A DNA stretch of 20,619 nt, from contig CAAFXD010000056.1 of assembly GCA_900766945.1 (NCBI GenBank), positions 1 to 20,619 on the forward strand, written 5' to 3'. The DNA comes from Clostridia bacterium. GTDB lineage: Bacteria > Bacillota > Clostridia > Oscillospirales > Acutalibacteraceae. The notes beneath the pieces are model-generated. The model saw only the letters and a list, made by a program, of their open reading frames with translations. It was not told the origin of the DNA and did no database searches. The translations under genes were made by a program, and so were the position numbers. This document shows, piece after piece, positions 6,077 to 13,113 of the stretch (within the stretch, counting starts at the first letter, position 1; every line of letters starts with the position of its first letter).

Positions 6077-7396
6077 TTATTTCTTCCGCACAACGCGCGC
6101 GGGTAAAATTTTCGGCGACCTTTCCCCTGCATTTACCATTTCGCGGATGAGCATTTGCCGAAGCTCTGCGCGCACCTTTTTGTATTCGGGGTCTTTAATC
6201 AAATTGTATCGTTCAATCGGGTCTTTTTCCAAATCGTACAAATAATCTTCAAAATAGATTTTGGCTTTATACTTGGTCATGCCCGCGCCGACCGCCCGCA
6301 CGGCATATTTATACTGTTTGGTACGAATGGCTCTGCCGCATTGGCTTTCGCTGATTTGCATAAATACGCAGTCGCGTTCCTCGCCCGTTTCGCGCATTTT
6401 CAGTATGGATTTGCCCATATAGCTTTCCGGTATCGGAATCCCCGCTAAATCAAGGAATGTCGGCGGTAAATCGATCAAACTTACGAGCCGGTCGTCTTTT
6501 TCGCCGCCCGAAAACGGCCCGCCTGCAATAATCAACGGCGTATGCGTGGCGCTGTCATGGCAGGACCGTTTATACTCGGCGTTACGCGTTTTAAAATGCG
6601 AACCGTGGTCGCTGGAATACAGAATAACCGTGTTTTCATAAATTCCTTTTTCTTTCAGCTTCGCCACCAATCTGCCGACATTTTTGTCCAATCTGTCAAT
6701 TGCGGCGATGTAATCCGGGTACATTTCCTTATAATCCCCCGCCAAAAAGGACAAATCGTCGGGAATTGGGTAATCCTTGTATTTCGGCACGGTCTCTTTC
6801 GGGCCTTCATAGCAATGATGGTCATTTTGATGATGCGGCTCGATGTGCGACAAAAAGAGGAAAAACGGCTTGTCGGAGGTCTTTTGGTCGATGTATTCCA
6901 GCGCAAAATCCGTAATACAGTCGGCGCGGTATCCTTCAAAATCGATACGGTTGCCGTCACCGTCAAACACATAGCCGTCATAGCCGTGCGAAGTAAACTC
7001 CAACACATCGGCGGCGCGCCACCAATCTTTATAGTCACCTTGTCGGTCTTTGGGCACAGCGGTTTTTTCACAATGCACCCCGATATTCGGAAAACGGTCG
7101 GACGCCAAATGCCATTTGCCGACATAGGCGGTTTCATACCCCGCCTCGTTGAAATAAGACGCCAACGGTTTTATATTGTCCGGCAACGCAATTCCGTTAA
7201 AATAACAACCGCATTGTGTGGCATACACGCCCGTCTGCAAACAGGCGCGCGCAGGGCCGCAAACAGGCTGGCAGGTAAAGGAATTTTCAAATTCCACCCC
7301 TTCCTCTGCCAAAGACATCAAATGCGGCGTGACGGTTTTGTTGACGGTATCCCACCGCTGTTGGTCGCTGAAAAAGAAAATGATATTCGGTCGCAT
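6077..7396 (-). CDS. Cys-type sulfatase, no signal peptide (cytoplasmic)
   Basis: 439 aa alkaline-phosphatase-fold hydrolase of the sulfatase family. The active-site signature CGPARACLQTG gives Cys46 as the residue converted to formylglycine and Arg50 beside it. Metal and sulfate residues are suggested by SDQQRWDT (10-17), VGKWH (92-96), and YSSDHGSHF further along. The ATG at 7396 is chosen because GGAGG lies 6 nt upstream; an in-frame GTG at 7414 would put the ribosome site inside the coding region. The N-terminus starts directly with the catalytic domain, so the enzyme is probably cytoplasmic and acts on imported sulfated compounds. Substrate (sulfated sugar, or phosphonate or phosphate ester) cannot be read. 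The maturase needed for Cys46 is not in this window. Divergent from manA. Confidence 0.9.
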   Translation of the reverse strand: MRPNIIFFFSDQQRWDTVNKTVTPHLMSLAEEGVEFENSFTCQPVCGPARACLQTGVYATQCGCYFNGIALPDNIKPLASYFNEAGYETAYVGKWHLASDRFPNIGVHCEKTAVPKDRQGDYKDWWRAADVLEFTSHGYDGYVFDGDGNRIDFEGYRADCITDFALEYIDQKTSDKPFFLFLSHIEPHHQNDHHCYEGPKETVPKYKDYPIPDDLSFLAGDYKEMYPDYIAAIDRLDKNVGRLVAKLKEKGIYENTVILYSSDHGSHFKTRNAEYKRSCHDSATHTPLIIAGGPFSGGEKDDRLVSLIDLPPTFLDLAGIPIPESYMGKSILKMRETGEERDCVFMQISESQCGRAIRTKQYKYAVRAVGAGMTKYKAKIYFEDYLYDLEKDPIERYNLIKDPEYKKVRAELRQMLIREMVNAGERSPKILPARVVRKK

Positions 7397-7426
7397 AGTT
7401 TTCCTCCGAACCACTGAATTTCAAAA

Positions 7427-7438
7427 ACAGTATACTGT
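7427..7438. promoter_or_regulatory. Candidate operator: perfect palindrome on the sulfatase -10 box
   Basis: ACAGTATACTGT is a perfect 12-bp palindrome that covers the sulfatase -10 element. Its half-site ACAGTAT is repeated in the inverted repeat at the metK promoter. The regulator is unknown. Confidence 0.5.
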
Positions 7439-7457
7439 ATTTTTTCGTCTAATGCAA
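7429..7457 (-). promoter_or_regulatory. Sigma-A promoter of the sulfatase gene
   Basis: Minus strand -35 TTGCAT (7457-7452), 17-bp spacer, -10 TATACT (7434-7429), about 33 bp before the ATG. Its -35 is 19 bp from the -35 of the divergent manA promoter. Confidence 0.8.
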
Positions 7458-7476
7458 GAACTTGCCGTGTTCGCGG

Positions 7477-7505
7477 TTGATTTTGCGGCGCGTTTTTGTT
7501 AGAAT
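7477..7505 (+). promoter_or_regulatory. Sigma-A promoter of the manA-sanA-MFS operon
   Basis: -35 TTGATT (7477-7482), 17-bp spacer, -10 TAGAAT (7500-7505), 30 bp before the manA ATG. The AAGGAG ribosome site follows at 7521-7526. Confidence 0.75.
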
Positions 7506-7534
7506 AAAACAAATCAACAAAAGGAGAAAGAAAT

Positions 7535-8494
7535 ATGATTTTGAAATTGTGTCCTGCGCTGAAAGACTATCTTTGGGGCGGCACACGCTTAAAAACCGAT
7601 TTCGGATTTCAAACGGATTTGGATATTGTCGCCGAGGGGTGGATGCTTTCGTGCCACAAAGACGGTGAAAATATCGTTGAAAACGGGAAATATAAAGGTA
7701 AAACACTTTCCGAAGTCATAGAGGAAACGGGCACAGAAATCCTCGGTGCAAATGCGCAAAAGTTTGACCGTTTTCCGATTCTTATCAAACTCATTGACGC
7801 AAAAAAGGATTTATCGGTGCAGGTACACCCTGACAACGATTACGCTTTGCGCGTAGAAAACGAATACGGCAAAACGGAATGCTGGTATATTTTGGACTGT
7901 GACGAGGGCGCAGAACTGATTTACGGCTTCAAACGAGAAATCACGAAAGAAGAATTCAAACAGCGCATCGCAGACAATACATTTTTAGAGGTTGTCAATA
8001 AAGTCCCCGTACACAAGGGCGATTTGTTTTTTATTGAGGCGGGCACACTGCACGCCATCGGCAAAGGCATTTTGCTTGCCGAAATTCAGCAAAATTCCAA
8101 CACCACCTACCGCGTATACGATTACGGCAGGCTTGGCGCGGACGGCAAGCCGCGTCCTCTGCACACAGAAAAGGCTGTGAATGTTACAAACTGTGTACCG
8201 CCGACACACAGCACAGCACCCGAGGGTGAAAAACGCATTGAAAACGGCAATACAAAACAGCTTTTAACCAAGTGCGACCTGTTTACCGTGACAAATGTGC
8301 AAACAAATTCCGAATATTTCGGTAACGCAGACAGCAACTCCTTTGTCTCCGTCCTGTTTACGGCGGGCGACGGTGAAATCGTCTGCGGCGGAGAAGCGTT
8401 CCCCGTAAAAAAAGGAGACAGCTTTTTCATAGCGGCAAACAGCGGTGCTTTTTCCGTAAAGGGTAAAACCGAATTTATCGAAACGAGGGTATGA
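7535..8494 (+). CDS. manA: Mannose-6-phosphate isomerase, class I (short Firmicutes form)
   Basis: Cytosolic zinc enzyme interconverting mannose 6-phosphate and fructose 6-phosphate; 319 aa, typical of the short Bacillus-type form. The cupin metal ligands are visible: Gln96 and His98 in SVQVHPDN, Glu115 in GKTECWY, and His173 in EAGTLHAIGKG. The catalytic arginine fits Arg193 in NTTYRVYDYGR. AAGGAG lies 8 nt before the ATG. It is the first gene of a tight plus-strand operon, overlapping the next gene by 4 bp, and diverges from a sulfatase gene; together these suggest use of a sugar or remodelling of surface glycans, which is inference. Confidence 0.96.
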   Translation: MILKLCPALKDYLWGGTRLKTDFGFQTDLDIVAEGWMLSCHKDGENIVENGKYKGKTLSEVIEETGTEILGANAQKFDRFPILIKLIDAKKDLSVQVHPDNDYALRVENEYGKTECWYILDCDEGAELIYGFKREITKEEFKQRIADNTFLEVVNKVPVHKGDLFFIEAGTLHAIGKGILLAEIQQNSNTTYRVYDYGRLGADGKPRPLHTEKAVNVTNCVPPTHSTAPEGEKRIENGNTKQLLTKCDLFTVTNVQTNSEYFGNADSNSFVSVLFTAGDGEIVCGGEAFPVKKGDSFFIAANSGAFSVKGKTEFIETRV

Positions 8495-9192
8495 CGATGC
8501 AAATGCGATGCGGATTGAAACGGGTTTTGCTGAGCCTTTGCGCCGTCGTTTTACTTGGGGTGCTTTGCCTTGGAACAATCAATGCCATCGTAATACTAAA
8601 ATCCAAGCCGTATATTTTAAAGGAAAGTGAAGCCGCCGATTTAGAAGATGTGGACTGTATTTTGGTTTTAGGTTGTGCGGTTTGGAACAATCAAACTTTG
8701 AGTCCGATGTTGGAGGACCGCGTCAAAACAGGGCTTTCACTTTTTGAAAACGGTGTTTCCGACCGTCTGTTGATGAGCGGCGACCACGGCAAAGAAAATT
8801 ACGACGAAGTCAACCATATGAAAGCGTATTGTGTAGACAAGGGCATTGACCCCGATGTTATCTTTTTAGACCACGCGGGCTTTTCAACCTATGAATCGAT
8901 GTATCGTGCAAAAGAAATTTTCGGCGTCAAAAAAATGATTGTGGTCACACAAGGCTACCATTTATATCGCGCAGTGTATATTGCACGCACGTTGGGTGTG
9001 GACGCATACGGCGTCGCGGCGGATTTACAGGACTACGCATTGGTTACCGACATCAAAAACACACTTCGTGAATCCTTGGCACGCGTCAAGGATTTCGGGA
9101 CTTGCCTTGTGAAACCGCAACCGACATATCTCGGCGAAGCGATTCCGATTGACGGTTCGGCAAAGCTGGCGGACGATAAGGAGTATGTATAA
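8491..9192 (+). CDS. SanA/YdcF family (DUF218) membrane-anchored protein
   Basis: 233 aa. One N-terminal membrane span (about 10-36) is followed by an extracytoplasmic DUF218 domain: DCILVLGCAVWNNQTLSPML, RV..GLSLFENG, LLMSGDHG, a GFSTYESM segment, MIVVTQGYHLYRAVYIARTLG, and an LRESLARVKD tail typical of SanA. Relatives of SanA affect envelope permeability and vancomycin sensitivity in enterobacteria; the biochemical reaction is not established. The ATG at 8491 overlaps the manA stop (ATGA); an ATG two codons later is also possible. Confidence 0.9.
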   Translation: MTMQMRCGLKRVLLSLCAVVLLGVLCLGTINAIVILKSKPYILKESEAADLEDVDCILVLGCAVWNNQTLSPMLEDRVKTGLSLFENGVSDRLLMSGDHGKENYDEVNHMKAYCVDKGIDPDVIFLDHAGFSTYESMYRAKEIFGVKKMIVVTQGYHLYRAVYIARTLGVDAYGVAADLQDYALVTDIKNTLRESLARVKDFGTCLVKPQPTYLGEAIPIDGSAKLADDKEYV

Positions 9193-9197
9193 TCAAA

Positions 9198-10418
9198 ATG
9201 CAAAGAACCTACAAAGGCACAACCGTGGCTTGCTACATCGGCTACTTTGTGCAAGCAATTATCAACAACCTTTCCCCTATTTTATTTATCATTTACCGCG
9301 AACAGCTCGGCATATCCTTAAATGCTATCGGCAGTTTGATTTTAATAAACTTTTTATCCCAAACCGTTGTGGATGTCATTTCCGTCAAGGTGGTTGACCG
9401 TGTCGGGTATCGAAAAATCATTCTTGCCTCGCACACCTGTGCCGCCGTCGGGCTTTTCCTACTCGGCATTTTACCGCGCGTGATGCCTGCATTCTTAGGG
9501 CTTACCATTGCAACCGTCATTTCCGCCCTCGGCAGTGGGATGATTGAAGTGACGATAAGCCCCATTGTAGACGCGATTCCCAGCGACCGCAAGCAGGCGG
9601 ATATGAGTTTGCTCCACTCCTTTTACTGTTGGGGGCAGATGGCGGTTGTGGCGCTTTCTACACTGTTTATTCGTTTGTTTGGGGAACAGGTTTGGTATGT
9701 CCTTCCGATGCTTTGGGCGTTCATTCCGCTTGGCAATCTGTTCAATTTCTCCACACTCCCCTTCCCGAGAACTCTGCAAGAGGACGAAAAAACGCCTGTA
9801 CGCAGGCTGTTGACCTCGCGCCATTTCATCATTGCCATGATTTTGATGTTTTGTGCGGGTGCTTCGGAGCTTGCCATGTCGCAATGGTCCTCGTATTTTG
9901 CGGAGGCGGGCTTGGGCGTAGGAAAATTTATGGGAGACTTGTTAGGACCGTGCCTATTTGCCGTATTTATGGGCATGGGCAGACTGCTGTTCGGGCTTTA
10001 CGGGCATAAACTCAATTTAAAAAAGGCCTTGCTATGCTGTGCGGCACTGTGTATTGCCTGCTACACTGTCACAGCCGTTTCCCCGAATCCCCTGCTGTCA
10101 CTGTTCGGCTGTGCGCTGACGGGACTTTCGGTCAGCCTGTTTTGGCCGGGTACATTCAGCTTGGTTTCGGAACTGTACCCAAAAGGCGGCGCCGCCATGT
10201 TCGGCGTGCTTGCCATTTTAGGCGACCTAGGTTGCTCCTTAGGGCCTTCGATTGTGAGTTTTGTTTCCACTGCGGCGCAAACGGCAAATACAGCGCTTAC
10301 AGACGGCGATGCCTTAAAAATCGGATTGGGCTTCGGCAATCTTTTCCCGATCGTAATTATTCTCGGGCTTTTCCTTTTAAAAAACAGCAAAAAGCCGGTT
10401 GACAAAGAAAATATATAG
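9198..10418 (+). CDS. MFS transporter (12 membrane spans), probable sugar-type
   Basis: 406 aa, strongly hydrophobic with about 12 spans arranged as two halves around a central cytoplasmic loop near residue 195 (LPFPRTLQEDEKTPVRRLL). The loop between spans 2 and 3 has the MFS-type motif DRVGYRKIIL. AAGGAG sits at the end of the previous gene and the intergenic gap is 5 bp, so it belongs to the manA operon. Cotranscription with manA and divergence from a sulfatase make a sugar or sugar derivative a reasonable guess, but efflux of another compound is equally compatible with the sequence. Confidence 0.88.
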   Translation: MQRTYKGTTVACYIGYFVQAIINNLSPILFIIYREQLGISLNAIGSLILINFLSQTVVDVISVKVVDRVGYRKIILASHTCAAVGLFLLGILPRVMPAFLGLTIATVISALGSGMIEVTISPIVDAIPSDRKQADMSLLHSFYCWGQMAVVALSTLFIRLFGEQVWYVLPMLWAFIPLGNLFNFSTLPFPRTLQEDEKTPVRRLLTSRHFIIAMILMFCAGASELAMSQWSSYFAEAGLGVGKFMGDLLGPCLFAVFMGMGRLLFGLYGHKLNLKKALLCCAALCIACYTVTAVSPNPLLSLFGCALTGLSVSLFWPGTFSLVSELYPKGGAAMFGVLAILGDLGCSLGPSIVSFVSTAAQTANTALTDGDALKIGLGFGNLFPIVIILGLFLLKNSKKPVDKENI

Positions 10419-10425
10419 GCATATA
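10399..10425 (+). promoter_or_regulatory. Putative promoter of the FMN-riboswitch ribU transcript
   Basis: -35 TTGACA (10399-10404) and -10 TATAAT (10420-10425) are perfect hexamers, but the spacer is only 15 bp. The -35 lies inside the last codons of the MFS gene. Transcription would begin just before the riboswitch aptamer. Confidence 0.55.
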
Positions 10426-10446
10426 ATAACAGTACAAATTAACAGC

Positions 10447-10554
10447 TGTCTTCAAGGCGGGGTGCAAGTCCCCACCGGTGGTAAAAGTCCACAAGCGTTT
10501 TGCTGATTGGGTGCAATTCCCAAACCGACGGTACAGTCCGGATGAAAGAAGATG
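10447..10554 (+). ncRNA. FMN riboswitch (RFN element)
   Basis: The conserved RFN blocks appear in order: TCTTC, GGCGGGGTGCAAGTCCCCACCGG, GGT..AAGTCCAC, GCTGATTGGGTGCAATTCCC, CCGACGGTACAGTCCGGATG, and closing AAAGAAGATG. The P1 helix pairs TCTTC (10449-10453) with GAAGA (10548-10552). It senses FMN and is placed directly upstream of ribU, so riboflavin uptake should be shut off when FMN is plentiful. Confidence 0.97.
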
Positions 10555-10572
10555 TATGTTCTATACACCTGC

Positions 10573-10603
10573 GCCTCGTAAGATTTTTCTTACGGGGCTT
10601 TTT
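10573..10603 (+). terminator. FMN riboswitch expression-platform terminator
   Basis: A 10-bp stem (GCCTCGTAAG / CTTACGGGGC, one G-U pair) with a 6-nt loop is followed by TTTTT. It lies 18 nt after the aptamer and 46 bp before the ribU start, so control is by transcription termination. Confidence 0.92.
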
Positions 10604-10649
10604 GTTTGACAGCCGTATTTGCAATATTTTTGGAAAGGCGTAATGTCAA

Positions 10650-11282
10650 ATGGAAAACACAGCAACCACACCGAAGAAAAAAAGCAAAGTCTACTCCGCG
10701 CAAAAAATCCGCAAACTGACTGTTACCGCTATTTTGGCGGCAGTCTCCGCCGTGTTAATGTTTTTAGATTTCAGCGTACCGTTTATGCCCGGCTTTATAA
10801 AAATGGATTTGTCGGATATGCCCGCGCTGATTGCCACATTTGCATTCGGGCCGTTAAGCGGCGTCGGTGTGTGTTTGATTAAAAATCTAATCAATCTGTT
10901 CACGACCACCACAGGCGGCGTCGGTGAGTTTTCCAACTTTATTTTAGGTTGTATGCTTGTCATTCCCGCAGGACTTATCTATAAGCGTAAAAAAAGCCGT
11001 AAATACGCTTTGCTCGGGTCATTGGTCGGCGCGGTTTGTATGGCAGGTATGAGTTTTCTTACCAATTATTTTATCGTTTATCCGATTTACACCAACTTTA
11101 TGCCAATGGAGCAGATTATTGCGGCATATCAGGCAATTTTGCCGCGCGTGACCGCGCTTTGGCAGGCACTTTTGATATTTAATGTACCGTTTACCTTTAT
11201 CAAAGGCATGCTTTGCGCGTTAGTTACCTTTATTGTTTATAAGCCCCTTTCTCCGATTTTAAAAGGGAAACACAACGGATAA
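10650..11282 (+). CDS. ribU: Riboflavin ECF transporter, substrate-binding S component
   Basis: 210 aa membrane protein with about six spans, preceded by a lysine-rich cytoplasmic N-terminus. The RibU signature FIKMDLSDMPALIATFAFGP followed by G..KNLINLF is present. Known role: captures extracellular riboflavin with high affinity and works with the shared EcfA/EcfA'/EcfT energy module, which is encoded elsewhere. The FMN riboswitch immediately upstream strongly supports the substrate. ATG at 10650 with a spaced GGAAAGG ribosome site. Confidence 0.96.
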   Translation: MENTATTPKKKSKVYSAQKIRKLTVTAILAAVSAVLMFLDFSVPFMPGFIKMDLSDMPALIATFAFGPLSGVGVCLIKNLINLFTTTTGGVGEFSNFILGCMLVIPAGLIYKRKKSRKYALLGSLVGAVCMAGMSFLTNYFIVYPIYTNFMPMEQIIAAYQAILPRVTALWQALLIFNVPFTFIKGMLCALVTFIVYKPLSPILKGKHNG

Positions 11283-11303
11283 GGTGTGACGAGCCTCACC
11301 TTA
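11280..11303 (+). terminator. Weak hairpin at the ribU stop
   Basis: TAAGGTG / CACCTTA forms a 7-bp stem with a 10-nt loop that begins at the stop codon. The following AACATTTTAT is a poor U tract, so termination may be weak. Confidence 0.4.
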
Positions 11304-11334
11304 AACATTTTATGCGCATTTCCCCGAAATACGG

Positions 11335-11363
11335 TTGACAAACCCCGTAAAACAGTATAGAAT
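11335..11363 (+). promoter_or_regulatory. Sigma-A promoter of metK
   Basis: Consensus -35 TTGACA (11335-11340), 17-bp spacer, -10 TAGAAT (11358-11363). It lies about 20 bp before the SAM riboswitch, as expected for the start of a riboswitch leader. Confidence 0.88.
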
Positions 11364-11369
11364 ACTGTT
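11351..11369. promoter_or_regulatory. Candidate operator: inverted repeat on the metK -10 box
   Basis: AACAGTAT and ATACTGTT form an 8-bp perfect inverted repeat with a 3-bp centre that encloses the -10 hexamer. It shares its half-site with the palindrome at the sulfatase promoter. A second layer of control besides the riboswitch is possible. Confidence 0.45.
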
Positions 11370-11389
11370 CGACAACAAAATACAACATT

Positions 11390-11488
11390 CCTTATAGAGA
11401 GTGACGGAGGGACAGGCCCTGTGAAGTCCGGCAACCTGCAATATTTGCAAGGTGCCAAATCCCACAGCAGTTTTGCTGAAAGATAAGG
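11390..11488 (+). ncRNA. SAM-I riboswitch (S box)
   Basis: All S-box blocks are present: CTTATAGAGAGTGACGGAGG, GGACAGGCCCTGTGAAGTCC, GGCAACCTGCA, AAGGTGCCAAATCC, and the closing GAAAGATAAGG. P1 pairs CCTTAT (11390-11395) with ATAAGG (11483-11488). It senses S-adenosylmethionine and controls metK, the gene that makes SAM. Confidence 0.97.
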
Positions 11489-11494
11489 TGACAC

Positions 11495-11529
11495 AAAGCA
11501 CCTTGGCGCCTGCCGCCCGGGTGCTTTTT
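11495..11529 (+). terminator. SAM riboswitch terminator with overlapping antiterminator
   Basis: AAAGCACC (11495-11502) pairs with GGTGCTTT (11520-11527) and an inner GGCG/CGCC pair extends it; TTT follows. The competing antiterminator is visible: AAGGTG (11485-11490), part of the P1 3' arm, can instead pair with CACCTT (11499-11504). SAM binding locks P1, frees CACCTT and lets the terminator form. Confidence 0.9.
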
Positions 11530-11563
11530 ATTCGGAAACGGCAAAACACAAAGGAGAACCACC

Positions 11564-12751
11564 ATGGCAAAACATCTTTTTACATCTGAATCGGTTACAG
11601 AGGGGCATCCCGACAAAATCTGTGACAATATTTCCGACGCGGTTTTGGACGCGATTTTGGCACAGGACCCGAACGGTCGTGTTGCTTGCGAAACCACCTG
11701 TATTACGGACAGAATTACCGTAATGGGCGAAATCACCACCAGCGCCAAAATTGACATTGAACAAATCGCGCGCGACGTCGTGTGTGAAATCGGGTATGAC
11801 AGCGACGAAAAAGGCTTTAACGGACATACCTGCAAAATCGAAACCATTATTGATAAACAGTCGGCAGATATTGCGTTGGGCGTTGATGCTTCTTATGAAT
11901 TAAAAGAAGGTCACGCGGAAGACTATAATCTGCACGGCGCGGGCGACCAAGGGATGATGTTCGGCTACGCGTGTGACGAAACCGAGGAATTGATGCCTTT
12001 GCCGATTTCGCTCGCACACAAATTGGCAAAACAGTTGACAGCGGTGCGCAAAAACGGCACACTCCCCTACTTACGCGCAGACGGCAAAACACAGGTCACG
12101 GTGGAATACGATGAAAATGATGTTCCCGTGCGTGTGGACACGATTGTTGTGTCCTCACAGCACAGCGCAGATGTGGAACTCTCGCAAATTCGCAGTGATA
12201 TTTTGAAATATGTCATTAAACCGATTGTGCCCGAAAATCTGTTTGACGATGATACGATTATTTATGTCAATCCCACCGGACGCTTTGTTACAGGCGGCCC
12301 CGCAGGTGACAGCGGCTTAACCGGCAGAAAAATTATTGTGGACACCTACGGCGGTGTCGGCAGACACGGCGGCGGTTGCTTCTCGGGCAAAGACCCGACC
12401 AAGGTGGACCGTTCGGCGGCGTATGCGGCGCGATATGTAGCCAAAAATATTGTGGCGGCAGGGCTTGCCAAAAAATGCGAAATTCAGTTGGCATATGCTA
12501 TCGGTGTTGCCCACCCCGTTTCGGTGATGGTTGACACCTTCGGCACAGGCGTTTTGGCGGATGATGTTTTAAGCGAAATCGTAACGGAAGTATTTGATTT
12601 ACGCCCTGCGGCAATCATAGACTACCTCGATTTACGCCGTCCGATTTACCGTCCGCTTGCAGCCTACGGGCATATGGGCAGAACGGATTTATCCGTCCGT
12701 TGGGAGCTAACCGACAAAGCGGCGGCTTTGAAAAAAGCGGCAGGAATTTAA
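11564..12751 (+). CDS. metK: S-adenosylmethionine synthetase
   Basis: 395 aa, full family length. Cytosolic enzyme that makes SAM from methionine and ATP, releasing phosphate and diphosphate. Motifs: FTSESVTEGHPDKICD (catalytic His15 and metal residues), the signature GAGDQGMMFGYA, and the P-loop-like GGGCFSGKDPTKVDRSAAY. In that last motif a Cys replaces the alanine of the E. coli enzyme. AAGGAG lies 7 nt before the ATG. Controlled by the SAM-I riboswitch upstream, giving product feedback. Confidence 0.98.
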   Translation: MAKHLFTSESVTEGHPDKICDNISDAVLDAILAQDPNGRVACETTCITDRITVMGEITTSAKIDIEQIARDVVCEIGYDSDEKGFNGHTCKIETIIDKQSADIALGVDASYELKEGHAEDYNLHGAGDQGMMFGYACDETEELMPLPISLAHKLAKQLTAVRKNGTLPYLRADGKTQVTVEYDENDVPVRVDTIVVSSQHSADVELSQIRSDILKYVIKPIVPENLFDDDTIIYVNPTGRFVTGGPAGDSGLTGRKIIVDTYGGVGRHGGGCFSGKDPTKVDRSAAYAARYVAKNIVAAGLAKKCEIQLAYAIGVAHPVSVMVDTFGTGVLADDVLSEIVTEVFDLRPAAIIDYLDLRRPIYRPLAAYGHMGRTDLSVRWELTDKAAALKKAAGI

Positions 12752-12835
12752 GCGATTTTAAAATTTTTTAAATTTGAATAAAGCATATTTTTTCACGCAA
12801 ACTACGGATAAGACACAATGAAGGAGTTGAAAAAT

Positions 12836-13051
12836 ATGCTGGATAGAATCGCATTAATATTGGTTATCATCGGCGGCATCAATTGGGGCTCCATTGGGCT
12901 TTTCCAATTTGACATCGTCGGCTGGATTTTCGGCGGGCAGAGCGCGGTTATCAGCAGAATTATCTACACTTTGGTCGCCATTGCGGCGGTTTGGTGTATT
13001 TCTCTGCTGTTCAGAGAGAGCGAAGTGCTTTCTACCACATCGGACGAATAA
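12836..13051 (+). CDS. DUF378 family small membrane protein
   Basis: 71 aa with two membrane spans (about 4-24 and 41-61). DUF378 features are visible: GGINWGSIGLFQFDIVGWIF and the second span SRIIYTLVAIAAVWCI. The ATG at 12836 is chosen over the ATG at 12818 because AAGGAG (12821-12826) lies between them at the right distance. The family has no assigned function. It lies 84 bp after metK with no visible terminator between, so it may share the metK transcript. Confidence 0.85.
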   Translation: MLDRIALILVIIGGINWGSIGLFQFDIVGWIFGGQSAVISRIIYTLVAIAAVWCISLLFRESEVLSTTSDE

Positions 13052-13073
13052 ATACCCGTCAGTCGATTCTAAA

Positions 13074-13109
13074 AAGCCCGCAGTTACCTTTTTCGGCAAC
13101 TGCGGGCTT
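13074..13109. terminator. Bidirectional terminator between DUF378 gene and rqcH
   Basis: A perfect 12-bp GC-rich stem (AAGCCCGCAGTT / AACTGCGGGCTT) with a 12-nt loop. T-rich sequence follows in both directions (GCTTTTA on plus, TTTTAGA on minus). It serves the two convergent transcripts and ends 4 bp from the rqcH stop. Confidence 0.92.
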
Positions 13110-13113
13110 GCTT

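Noticed and set aside
6542..7417. 291-codon open frame on the plus strand opposite the sulfatase
   Set aside because: It lies antisense within a gene with clear catalytic motifs, has no ribosome site or family motif, and is rich in residues typical of antisense translation.
12752..12835. Terminator after metK
   Set aside because: The gap is AT-rich with no GC-rich stem; the first convincing terminator lies after the DUF378 gene.
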